Origin: Gammaproteobacteria bacterium
GTDB taxonomy: Bacteria; Pseudomonadota; Gammaproteobacteria; Xanthomonadales; Wenzhouxiangellaceae
Length of the DNA stretch: 64,000 nt
Reading direction: 5' to 3'
NCBI GenBank assembly: GCA_021772975.1
Contig: JAJFKY010000022.1
Coordinates: 434,001-498,000 of the forward strand
Part shown: positions 27,698-39,200 of the stretch, one piece after another
How the letters are laid out: each line of letters starts with the position of its first letter
How positions within the stretch are numbered: position 1 is the first letter of the stretch
Notes under the pieces: model-generated
What the model was told of the DNA's origin: nothing
The model's input: only the letters and a program-made list of their open reading frames with translations
The model's database searches: none
Program-made: the position numbers and the translations under genes

Positions 27698-27754
27698 CTC
27701 TGCGCAACCGGCCCCGGGTTCAAACCGGCAGCACTGCTTCAGCCGTGGTGCGGC

Positions 27755-28966
27755 TTACAGCAACATACCGGCAATGTCATCCAGACTGCTGAAAAATTTA
27801 TCGATATCCGCCGTGCTGGTATAAAAATAGGCTGAAGCCCTTAGCACCTGACCCTGCCCGACGGCATCGATATACGGCTGGGCGCACAGGTGTCCGTTGC
27901 GGCACATGATGCCGAAAGAATCACTCAATACCCGGGCAAAATCATCCAGGTTCTCCATACCGGCAATACTCAGACTGATGACCGCACCGCGATCCAGCCC
28001 TGGATCCGGGTTGATCACCTGCAGATAATCACGCTGCAGGGCCTGCTCCAGCATATAGCTGCCCATGGCTTTGTCTTCCTGCTCCAGATTGTCAAAGCCG
28101 AGCTGATTAAGGTAATCGATGGCGGCACTCAACCCGTAAGCACCGGCAATGTGAGGGGTACCCGCCTCAAACCGATGGGGTATTTTTCTTAACCGGTAAT
28201 CTCCCAGCTCTACCCAGTCGACCATGCCGCCACCCAGATGGTTGACTTTGAGCTGCTGCAGATATTCCTGGCGACCATACAGTACGCCGATACCGGTCGG
28301 ACCCAGCATCTTATGTGCCGAAAATGCCATGAAATCAATATTCAGATCAGTGACATTGATACGGCGATGCGGCACTGACTGGGCGGCGTCAACCAGCACT
28401 ATGGCGCCTGCCTGCTTGGCCAGCTTCACCATCTTTTCCAGCGGTATATACACCCCGGTGACATTCGAACAGTAGGTGATGGCAACCACCCTGGGCGAGG
28501 TCTGTAATAAATTCTGATAGTGCTCCCAGTCAATTTCGCCCTGTGCGCCGAATTTGACAAACTGAGTGTTACCCTGACTCAGCCAGGGCAGCATATTGGA
28601 ATGATGTGAATCAGAAAACACCACTAGGTTGTCTTCCGGCGTCAACTCCAGCCCGGCCGCCACCAGGTTGATGGCTTCGGTGGTGTTGCGCACGAAAACC
28701 ACCTCATTGCCGTGGCAACCAATCAGCTCGGCGACTTTGTAACGGGCCTGTTCATAGCGATTGGAAACCTCCTCAATCGCATAGTGTTTGCCACGGTGAA
28801 TATTGGTGGAGACCCCGAGATAATATTCCTGCAGCGCCTCTACCATGGCGCGCGGTTTCAGGCTGGTGGCCGCATTATCCAGATAAGTGATCGGTGAATC
28901 GTCCAGCTGCTTGGACAGACCAGGAAAATCCTGTTTAAATTTTTCCTTATGTTGCTCAGCAAGCAT
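27755..28966 (-). CDS. SufS-like class V aminotransferase / cysteine desulfurase
   Basis: 403 residues from the chosen start (MLAEQHKEKFKQDFPGL, GGAG upstream). PLP is held by the lysine in FSAHKMLGPTGIGVLYG. The persulfide-forming cysteine of the SufS group is present in RNGHLCAQPYID. SHHSNMLPWL and DAAQSVPHRRI are typical. It is the last gene of the NRPS operon and overlaps the ligase gene by 11 nt. No other Suf gene is present, so it is probably not general Fe-S housekeeping. Sulfur delivery to the peptide or to the acid activated by the ligase is the natural guess (inference). Confidence 0.9.
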   Translation of the reverse strand: MLAEQHKEKFKQDFPGLSKQLDDSPITYLDNAATSLKPRAMVEALQEYYLGVSTNIHRGKHYAIEEVSNRYEQARYKVAELIGCHGNEVVFVRNTTEAINLVAAGLELTPEDNLVVFSDSHHSNMLPWLSQGNTQFVKFGAQGEIDWEHYQNLLQTSPRVVAITYCSNVTGVYIPLEKMVKLAKQAGAIVLVDAAQSVPHRRINVTDLNIDFMAFSAHKMLGPTGIGVLYGRQEYLQQLKVNHLGGGMVDWVELGDYRLRKIPHRFEAGTPHIAGAYGLSAAIDYLNQLGFDNLEQEDKAMGSYMLEQALQRDYLQVINPDPGLDRGAVISLSIAGMENLDDFARVLSDSFGIMCRNGHLCAQPYIDAVGQGQVLRASAYFYTSTADIDKFFSSLDDIAGMLL

Positions 28967-30257
28967 GGGTTTCTCCAAACACAGCGGGGCTGGTGACGTC
29001 AGATTTGGTGGCATGAAATTTCCCGGAACGTTCGGTGGCGATATAACTCAGTTTTTCGGCACTGATCGAGAAACTGTCCCCCAGCGCCTCCCGCAGTCTG
29101 TCCAGCACGGCCTGCTCATCGCCTTCCTGATAGTGCTCATTGACGATGACTTTAAGTACCAGATTATCTTCATCCAGTTGGTGGCACTGGTATTGATCCA
29201 GCCAGTCAGGCGCACCCACCAGTTGATCAATGTCGTAAGGCGAGTGGATATATCTGCCCTGGCGTTTGATGAAATTCATCATCCGGCCTTCCATTACCGC
29301 CAGCGGCAGTTTATTTCCACATGGACAGGCTTCCTCCAGCAGGCGTACCGCATCGGCGGTTTTATAGCGGATGTGGGGCAGCGCGCCATTATCCAGGCTG
29401 GTGATATACAGCTCGCCCACCTCACCGGGTTGCGCGCTGCGGCCAGCGCGGATAACTTCCAGAAAAAATGAATCGGTATTCAAGTGCAAGCCGCCATGTG
29501 GGCACTCCAGCGCCAGCCAGCCCATTTCGGAAGAAGCCAGCAACTGTGTTAAAGCCACTTTACCGTCAAAGGCCTCAGCAATCTGACGGCGACTATACTG
29601 GGTTGGGCTGGTATAGGTGCCCATTACTGGCGCTTCCGGCAAACTGATTCCCCGCTTGCGTGCATGCCTGACCAGAAAGGCAAAATGGGTCGGGTCGATG
29701 TAGTAAAGATCGGGCTGGTAATTACAGGTTTCTTCCAGCGCCCGCTCAATCAGTTCGTCGGAGGTGGTCAACAAGTCGTGATAAACCGGCAGCACCAGGG
29801 TACCGTCGGATAACAACCGATCTTCCATCGTGCTGTTGGGGTTGGCGCATTCAACATCCGAACAGTTGGGCGCGGCATAGCGGCAGGTTTTGCGGGCGTG
29901 ATTAAAAATGGCCTGCTCGATAGCCGGGTTGACCCGCGCACATTTCATCGCGCGGTTAAGCAACAGCATACCGACCTCTACCGTTATCAGGCGCTCACCG
30001 GTTGTGCCGGAGCTTTGGCTGCGGGTCAGCCGGATATCATTCGGTTTGTAGCCCTCCGCCAGCACGCCCAGCGGAAAATTTTTGCGGTAATCTTTTTTTT
30101 CCGTATACGGCAGTTTCATCACATCCGCGATATTGTGAATATCGCTGGGATGGGTGCCGGCACCATCCAGATGCTTGCGGTAAAAAGGGACTTTTTCATA
30201 GCAGTAGTTCAGCTCTTTCTTAAACTTTTCAAAGCTGGCTTGCTGATTGTTTAGCAT
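28956..30257 (-). CDS. PaaK-like adenylate-forming ligase
   Basis: 433 residues, ANL superfamily, phenylacetate-CoA-ligase branch. YEKVPFYRKHLDGAG is the usual PaaK-like N-terminus and SQSSGTTGE is the P-loop. ELYITSLDNGALPHIRYKTAD carries the adenylate motif. Cysteine pairs (CRYAAPNC, CPCGNK) may bind metal. The enzyme would activate a carboxylic acid as an acyl-AMP for transfer to CoA, a carrier domain or sulfur. It overlaps NRPS-B by 7 nt and the desulfurase gene by 11 nt. It may load the carrier of the NRPS-B module with the dead A domain, or work with the desulfurase (both inferences). Confidence 0.88.
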   Translation of the reverse strand: MLNNQQASFEKFKKELNYCYEKVPFYRKHLDGAGTHPSDIHNIADVMKLPYTEKKDYRKNFPLGVLAEGYKPNDIRLTRSQSSGTTGERLITVEVGMLLLNRAMKCARVNPAIEQAIFNHARKTCRYAAPNCSDVECANPNSTMEDRLLSDGTLVLPVYHDLLTTSDELIERALEETCNYQPDLYYIDPTHFAFLVRHARKRGISLPEAPVMGTYTSPTQYSRRQIAEAFDGKVALTQLLASSEMGWLALECPHGGLHLNTDSFFLEVIRAGRSAQPGEVGELYITSLDNGALPHIRYKTADAVRLLEEACPCGNKLPLAVMEGRMMNFIKRQGRYIHSPYDIDQLVGAPDWLDQYQCHQLDEDNLVLKVIVNEHYQEGDEQAVLDRLREALGDSFSISAEKLSYIATERSGKFHATKSDVTSPAVFGETHAC

Positions 30258-33200
30258 AATGACCTCTGATTAAGATTATCGGTAAATGCCGGTATGCCAT
30301 CGATACTCAGAAAAGCTCGTATGGCGGCAGCCAGTTCCGTTGCTGATGGTTCAACCAGCATGGAAAAATGATTACCGCTGATCGACTGACGGCTGACCGT
30401 GGCCGGCGTTAATGTCTGCAGTGCCGCCAGGTAGTCCTGGCTGGGAATCACCGCATTGGACTGACTGGCATGCAGCAATAAAATATCCCCGGCAATCGTT
30501 TTGTCCGGTCGATAGGCTTCGGCTATACGTGTCTGCAGGGTGTAAATCTGATTGAGCTTATCGGCGAAGCTGTCAATTTCCCGGTCACTTAACTGTACAG
30601 TTGCCGATGAACCGTCCCCGTCGGCAGTTGGTTCCGCAACCGACAGGCCGTGCCTGGTCTGTTCAATCCTGCTGTACTGCTGACGGATATTCTCAACCAG
30701 CTCAAGCCGCTGTACCGTTTCAACCGGGTCCGACTCGCCGGCTCTCTCAGGCAGCATGTCCGGAAACAATACGCTATCGAGCAGGATCAGCCTGGCTTCA
30801 TGCCCGGCTGCGTTTAACGCCGCCACCATCTCAAAAGCCACCAAACCGCCATACGAATGACCGGCCAGATAATATGGCCCGGATGGCTGTTGCGTCAGCA
30901 GTTCAGTCATAAAGCACTCTACTGTTTCCGCCAGGCTGGCATGCGGGGGCTGATCTCCGGTGATGCCGCGATGCTCGAACGCACTGACATTAAATGCCCC
31001 GCTGGCGGCTTTCGCCAGATCGATAAATGCAACGCTCAGGCCACCCACACCCGGCACGCAATACAGCGTTTTTAATTCGCTCGCGTGTGCCTGCAGGGCA
31101 GTCAGGCTGCTGTCATCGGCTCCGTCCAGAGATGATTGCGCGTCAATGCGCGCCGCCAGCTGGCCCAGTCGCGGGCACTCAAACACATCTTTGACCTGGA
31201 TATTAATTGCCTGCTGCTGGCGCAGAGTATCCACCAGTTTAATAGTCAACAGCGAGTGTCCGCCCAGCTCGAAAAAATTATCCTCGCTACCCACCTGTGA
31301 CTGTTTCAGCAAGTCCTGATAAATACTGGCCAGTTGCCGCTCGGTAGCTGTACGCGGCGCAATATAGCGCTGCCGGCAGCTGCTCCAGTCAGGGCTCGGC
31401 AAAGCCTGGCGATCAATTTTTCCGCTGGCGGTTAGCGGGAATTCAGCCAGCAGCATAATCACCGCGGGCACCATGTAATTTGGCAATTGCCTGCGCAGCG
31501 CCGCTTTCAGGTGGTCCTGGGTCATCCCGGCATCGGCTCTGACATGCGCGACCAGCTGCTGCCCCAGTTCACTATCCAGCACCTGCACCAGCGCCTGATG
31601 CACACCGGGCTGGCGCTGCAACTGACTCTCCACTTCGCCCAGCTCAATGCGCAGACTGCGCAGTTTGACCTGATGATCAATACGTCCTACAAACTCGATC
31701 TTGCCGTCTTCAACGCGCCTGACCAGATCACCGCTGCGATACAGCCGGGCACCGGGTTGCGAGCTATTGAAAGGGTCCGGGGTAAAGCGTTCCGCGGTCA
31801 GGCCGGGACGATTAAGATAGCCGCGCGCCAGATGCACGCCGCCCAGATACAGCTCTCCGATCACGCCCACCGGTACCTGTGCACCATACGTATCCAGCAC
31901 GTGCGCCTGGGTATTGCACAACGGCTGTCCGATGGTAATCCTGCGCCCGGGCAGAATCTGCTCGGCACTGGCTACCACGGTGGTCTCGGTCGGGCCGTAA
32001 CCATTAATCAGATGATATTTTCTGGCCCATTTCCAGGCGGTTTCACGCTCGCAGGCTTCCCCGGCAACCGCCAGCATCCGTAAGGCATAATCGCGCTCGA
32101 TATCCAGATGTTGCAACAGCGCGGCCGGCAGCACGGCATGGGTAATGCGCCGCGCAACCAGATAATCAGCCAGCAGTTCGGCGGACAGTCTTTCCCGCTC
32201 GCTGGTCACATACAACGTGCCGCCGTGCGCCAGTGCCATCACCCATTCCAGGGTAGTGGAATCAAAACCGATGGAAGCAAAATGCAGGACTTTACTGGCG
32301 TCCGTAACGCCCAGTTGCCGGGCCTGGAAAACCGTCAGATTGATCAGACCCGCATGGGTTAAGGCCACGCCCTTGGGTTTACCGGTCGAACCCGACGTGT
32401 AAATAACGTAGGCCAGAGATTGATCGCTGACGCCCGCCTTTGCGGGTGGGATATTATCTTCCCCGGCAGCATCTGGGGCGGCCCCGGAAACCTCCAGCAG
32501 GGTATAAGGATTGGTGTCCGAAGCCTGCCCCGCCGGCGCCAGCCTGTCGCTCAGGGACTGCTGAGTCAGCAGTACTTTGACCCCCGCATCGGCGAGCATA
32601 TAGTCGATCCGCTCATTGGGCAGATCAGGATCGATGGGCAGATAGGCCGCACCGGCTTTCATCACCGCCAGCATGGCAATGACCATTTCCGGTGAACGCT
32701 GCACGCACAGGCCCACGATGGTTTCGGCATCGACCCCCTGTCCGGACAGATAATGCGCTAATTGATTCGCACGGGTATTCAGGGTTTGATAACTGAGCCG
32801 GATATCTTCAAACACCAGCGCTGTCTTAGCCGGGTTTTGTGCTGCCTGCTGCTCAAATAACTGATGCACACCGCCTAGCTGTGGCGCCGGCACACGGGTG
32901 TCATTCCAGCCAGCCAGCTGCTGGGCCTGTGCGCCGGTGACCAGCGGGTATGCCGCAACTGCCTGATCAGGATTGTCCACGATCTGCCGCAGTAACAGCT
33001 CAAAGCTGTCTGACAGCCGGGCAATCGTCTCATCGTGGAATAAGTCGGAGCAGTAATTCCAGCTCAGTATCAACCGCCCGGACATTTCCGTGACCGCCAG
33101 TTCTAAATCAAACTTGGCAATGTTGTAGGTCTGCCGAACTGATTCCAGGCTTAACCCGGACAGCTCCAGATTGCTGCGCTCATCATTACGCAATGCAAAC

Positions 33201-36200
33201 ATAATCTGAAATATGGGACTGTGGCGCAGGCTGCGTTCCGGCTTCAGTTCTTCCACCAGCATTTCAAACGGTATGTGCTGGTGGGTAAAGGCATCCAGGA
33301 TCGTCTGCTTGCCGGCGGCCAACACGTCAGCGAAGCTCGCGTCATCAGTAAAGCGGTTGCGCAGTGCCAGCATATTGACAAAAAAGCCGATCAATTGCTC
33401 GGTGTCGGTATGGGTGCGGCCGGCGATCGGCGTGCCCATAACCACATCCTGTGTATTGCTGTAACGGCTGACCAGTAGGGCAAAAGCCGTCTGCAGAAAC
33501 ATAAACAGAGTCACGTCCTGAGCCTGACACAAGGCATTGATTTCAACCGTCAGCGCAGGTGCTACCGCGCGCTGCATTAACCTGCCGGTAAAGCTTTGTG
33601 CGGCCGGACGCGGATGATCGAGCGGCAGACTGTGCACCGGCGGCAGATCAGCTAGCTGCTGCTTCCAGTAACCCAGTTCACCCGCCAATACCTCGCCCTG
33701 CAGCCAGTCACGCTGCCACTGCGCATAGTCGGTATATTGCACCTCCAGCGGCGCTAAGGGATTATTCTCAGCCCTGATGAAAGCCTGATAGAGCAGCTTC
33801 AATTCACGGAAAAACACCCCCAGCGACCAACCATCGGAAGCAATATGATGCATGTTGGCCAGCAGCACATGCTCCTCATCATGCAGCTTGAGCAATTGCA
33901 CATGCAGCAGTAAATCCTGACTTAAATCAAAGATCCGCTGCGCGTGCGCGGTAGCCAGACGTTCAACTTCAGCCTGCTGATGCGGCTCATCCAGATGGCT
34001 TAAATCGATGCTTTCCAGCGGAGTCTGGAAAGCGGTGGTGATCATCTGGAAGGTCTCGCCACCACTGGCCTCAAAATGGCTGCGCAGCACTTCATGACGC
34101 TCGATAATGGAATGCACGGCCTGACGCAGCGCGGTAATATCCAGGCCACCGCGCAAATGATACGCCATCGGAATATTGTACTGACTGCTGCTGCCTTCCA
34201 GGTGATCCACAAACCATAGCCGCTGCTGAGCAAACGACAAACGCAACCGCTGAGTGCGATCAGCGCGTTCGATCTCGGGCACTACCAGCGCATCCTGATG
34301 AACCTCCAGGGCCGCCGCCAGGGTGCGGATGGTGGGCTGCTCGAACAATGTCCGCAGCGGTACTTCCACCCCCAGTTGCTGACGAATCTGGCTGACCAGC
34401 CGGGTAGCCAGCAGCGAATGTCCGCCCAGTTCAAAAAAGTTGTCCGCAACGCCCACCTGCTCCAGACCCAGCAGTTGCTGCCAGATCTCACACAGTTTGG
34501 CTTCAGCGGGATTATTCGGCGCCACATAACGACGTTTAAGCACCGCGCTTTCGCCCGGTCTGGGCAGCGACCGTCGGTCAATCTTGCCGCTGGCGGTCAG
34601 GGGCATGCTGTCCAGCAGAACGAACAGCGCAGGCACCATATAAGCGGGCAGACTCGCGCCCAGACTGTGTTTATAGCTGCTGATCATTGCTGTTCTGGCG
34701 GCCTCACTGAGATCATCCACTGAAGCCGCCGTGATACCCAGCGGTACAACATACGCGGCCAGTTGCTGATCATTGCTATCGGTGGCAATGGCAATGACCG
34801 CGGCGGACTTGATATCCGCATGGCTTGTCAGCTGGCTTTCAATCTCACCCAGCTCCACCCGGAAGCCTCTTATTTTGACCTGATCATCTGTTCTGCCGAT
34901 AAATTCGAGCTGACCATCCGGCCGCCAGCGAACCATATCGCCGGTTTTATAAATCCGCTGACCACTGCTGCCGGGCAACTCGCTGATAATAAAACTCGCG
35001 CTGTTTAATGCTTCAGCGCTGATATAGCCGGCACTGATGCCCTGACTGCAGATATACAGCTCTCCGGCCACGCCCCTCGGCACCAGTTGCCGCTGTTCAT
35101 CCAGGACATACAGGCAGGTATTGTGCATCGGCCTGCCGATCGGCACCGGACCGGCGGCGGCGGAGATATCGGCGGGCAGCGGATATAAGCTGCAGCCCAC
35201 CGTGGTTTCCGTCGGGCCATAATGGTTATACAATTGCGCCCGCGGAAACTGGCGCGCCAACCGCCTGGCCAGGGCATAATCGAGCTGCGCCCCGCCGATA
35301 ACAAAGCTGTGCTCGGCCGGCAGCGGCGGCTGCCCATCCAGCAATGCCAGCAGACCGCTGACATGCATCGGGGTCATCCGCAGCAGATAATCCGCCGCCG
35401 CCGGTTGCTTCAGCGTCTGCGCCAGGCTTTCCAGTTCGTCACCACCGGGCAGCAGCTCTACATAGCCACCACTCAGCAGCGGCAGATACAAAGCGGGTAC
35501 GGTAATATCAAATCCGTGCGAAGTGACCACCAGTGAGCCGGCCAGCCCGTGCTGATAATAAGCGCCCAGCGCATACCCGCAGTAATCACTTAATCCCCGG
35601 TGCGTTATCCGCACGCCTTTGGGCGTGCCGGTTGAACCTGAGGTGTAAATCACATAGGCCACATGCTCGGCGATATCCGGCAGCGGGACGTCGCTGTGAT
35701 CATGCGCATACTCATCCAGCCAGTCGGCGCTGCTGACACACTCATCCAGCAGCAGTATGTCGACCTGTGACAGTGGTATGTTATCCAGCAGATTGGCGGT
35801 CAGCAGGACCGTGTCAAGCGCGGCATTCTGAATAATATAGCTGAGCCGTTCGGTAGTGTTGGATAACTCCAGCGGTACATAGGCGGCGCCTGATTTCATC
35901 ACCCCCAGCAACGCCACCAGCAGTTCGATGGAACGTTCAACATAAATCCCCACGTAGTCGCCGACGCCGATCTCCTGCTCCGCCAGATAGCTGGCCAGCC
36001 GGTCGGCTTTGGCGTTCAGCTCCTGGTAGGTAATGCTTGTATCCTGCGACCTGGCGGCGACCTGGTCAGGGGTATGATTGACCTGTTGCGCAAATAAATC
36101 ATGCAGCCGGATGTTGCCGAGTTCGTCGTTGCGCTCGCCCTGGCCATAACTCAACAGACTCCGGGTACTGTCTTTGCTGAGCATCGGCAACTGCTGCACG

Positions 36201-39200
36201 GCCTGCTCGGGCGAGGTCACAATACTGCTCAGTAGAGCGCTAAAGTTAGCCGCCATCTCAGCGATGGAATCCGGCTCAAATAAGTCAGATTTATAACTCC
36301 AGCTCAATTGCAGCCTGCCGTTGGCGGCGCTCACCGACAAATCCAGGTCAAACCTTACCGCGGTGGTTTGCTGCGGGATCATGGTCAGTGACAGATCCGG
36401 CAGGCCGGCTATTCTCTGCTCTATATTCTGCAGCACGAATTTAACCTGGCAGATCGGATTACAGGCCAGATCACGCTCCGGTTTTAATCTCTCCACCAGC
36501 ATTTCAAACGGAACGTGCTGATGGGTAAAAGCATCCAGAATCGTTTGCTTGTTGCTGGCCAGCAGTGTCTTGAATGAGGCGGCTGGATCAATGCTGGCGC
36601 GCAATGCCAGGGTGTTGATAAAAAACCCGATCAGCGCCTCGCTATCGCTGTGCGTGCGGCCTGCGATCGGTGTCCCCATGACAATGTCACGCGCATGACT
36701 GTAACGGCTCAACAGCAGCGCAAAAACGGTCTGCAAAAACATGAACAAGGTCACATCCTGCCGGCTGCAGAACTCATCGATGGCAGCGGTCAGCGGCTGC
36801 TCGATCACATGCGAATAAATCTTGCCGGTAAAACTCTGCTGCGCAGGGCGTGGATGATCCAACGGCAGGCTGTGTACCGGCGGAATACCAGCCAGTTGCC
36901 GCAGCCAGTAATTCAACTGCTGTTCCAGCACTTCACCCTGCAGCCAGTCACGCTGCCAGTGGGCATAATCGGCGTACTGCACCGGCAACGGCGGCAGCGG
37001 GTTATCGCGCTGCTCGCTGAAGGCCCGGTACAAAGCACTCAGCTCCTGGAAAAATAACCCCATCGACCAGCCGTCCGAAGCAATATGATGCATGGTGGTC
37101 AGCGCGACATGCTCGGTCTCCGACAGTTTGAGCAAGCGCATGCGCAGCATCAGATCGCGGCTCAAATCAAACGCGCGCCGGGCTTCATCGTCCGCCTGAC
37201 GGTGGACCTGCTGCTGTTGCTCGGCGGCATCCATGCTGCTGATATCCAGCAGCTCCAGTGGCAGGCTGAAGTCCTGTTGAATGACTTGGTAAACTTTGCC
37301 ATCCTGCTCGTTAAAATGGGTGCGCAGCACTTCATGCCGCTCAATGATGGTCTGCACCGCCTGAGTAAGCGCCGCCACGTTCAGTGGTCCGCTTAAGCGG
37401 TATATCATCCGCATGTTGTACTGGGTGCTGCCGCCCTCCAGCTGATCAATAAACCACAGCCGCTGCTGGGCATAGGACAACTGCAGCCGGCCGCCGCGGG
37501 ACACGGTTTTAATGGGCGGTAATACCACTGCTTCCTGATGCGCATCCAGCACCGCCGCCAGCGCGGCCACGGTCTGCTGCTCGAACAGCACGCGCAGTGG
37601 TATTTCAAGCTCCAGCCGCTGACGGATCTGGCTGATCAACCGGGTGGCCAGCAGTGAGTGGCCGCCCAGTTCGAAGAAATTGTCATCGATTCCCACCTGC
37701 TCGACGTTCAGCAGTTCCTGCCAGATTTCACACAACGCCGTTTCGATGGCATTGCGCGGCGCGCTGTATTGCTTTCTGATCAGCGCATCAGCATCCGGGG
37801 CAGGCAGTGACTCGTAATCAATTTTGCCATTGCGCAGCAAGGGCATGGCTGCCAGCAGCACGAACACCGAAGGCACCATATAATCGGGCAATTGCAGCTT
37901 CAGATGGGCTCGATAGTCGGCCATCAGGGCATTGCGCGTCGCCTGGTCAGTGCTATCAGGGTGCTGCTCGGGTACCACATAGGCCAGCAACTGCCTATCG
38001 CCGGCCTGCTGCCGGTTGGTCTGCACCGTGACCGCGGCATGTCGAACGCCTTTGGCCATCGCCAGCTGACTTTCAATTTCACTTAATTCAACCCGGAAAC
38101 CCCGGACTTTGACCTGATTATCGATACGGCCGATAAAGGCCAGTTTGCCGTCCGGCAGCCAGCGCGCCAGATCACCGGTCCGGTACAGCCGGTCGCCGGC
38201 TACAAAAGGACTGGCAATAAAACGTTCCCGGCTCAGTTCCGGCTGTTTGATATAACCGCTGGTGACGCCCTCACCGCCGATATACAACTCCCCGCTGACA
38301 CCTATCGGCACCGGCTGCATGGCGGCATCCAGGATATACATGCGACGCCCGCTCAGAACTTCGCCGATCGGAATCGATACCCGTTCCAGGTCGGCTGGCG
38401 AAAGTCTTTGGATGGCTGCGGTGATGGTCACTTCAGACGGGCCATAGACATTCATCAGCTGGCAATGCCGGAATAGATCGTGCGCCTGCCAATGCTCCAG
38501 AACTTTGTACGGAAAAGCTTCCCCGCCGGAAATAATCAAACGCAGACAGGTCAAGCGCCCAAACTGCTGATTGTCCCGGTCCGCGTCCACCAGCACCTGA
38601 ATATAACTGGGCGGCAAATCCGCCACCGTGATCTGATGCTGATCGACATAAGCGAACAATTCCTCCGCCGACCAGATGTCGTCACCGCGCAAATACAATG
38701 ACGCACCGGTAATCAAGGCAATAAAGACCTGCTCCTGGGCGATGTCGACCGACAAGGAAGCGAACTGAATGGTGCGGTCCGACTCGGTCAGGGCATTAAA
38801 GTCCCGGATATTCTGACAGTGGTAGCTGAAGTCGCCATGATAAATCGGCACGCCTTTGGGCACCCCGGTGGAACCTGACGTGTAGGTCACATACACCAGA
38901 TCCTCGGGGGTGACGCCGGTTTGCTCCATGCCGGGGTTTTGCGCCGCATAGCCGGCCAGCAAATCCGCATCATCCAGACGCGCCACCGGTTTGCCGGTGG
39001 CGGCACATTGCCCGGCCAGCGTTGCCGAGCTCAGAATCATCCGCAACTCACACTCGTCCGCCATGTAGCGCAAACGTTCCGCGGGGGTAGCGGGGTCGAG
39101 CGGTACATACACGCCGCCAGCCTTCAATACGCCCAGGATTCCGACGATCAGTTCGATGCCGCGCTCAATCACAATACCGACCATCACACCAGGCTCGATA

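Noticed and set aside
27698-27754. Terminator between the convergent B3/B4 and desulfurase genes
   Set aside because: I found no stem followed by a T-run on either strand in this short gap.
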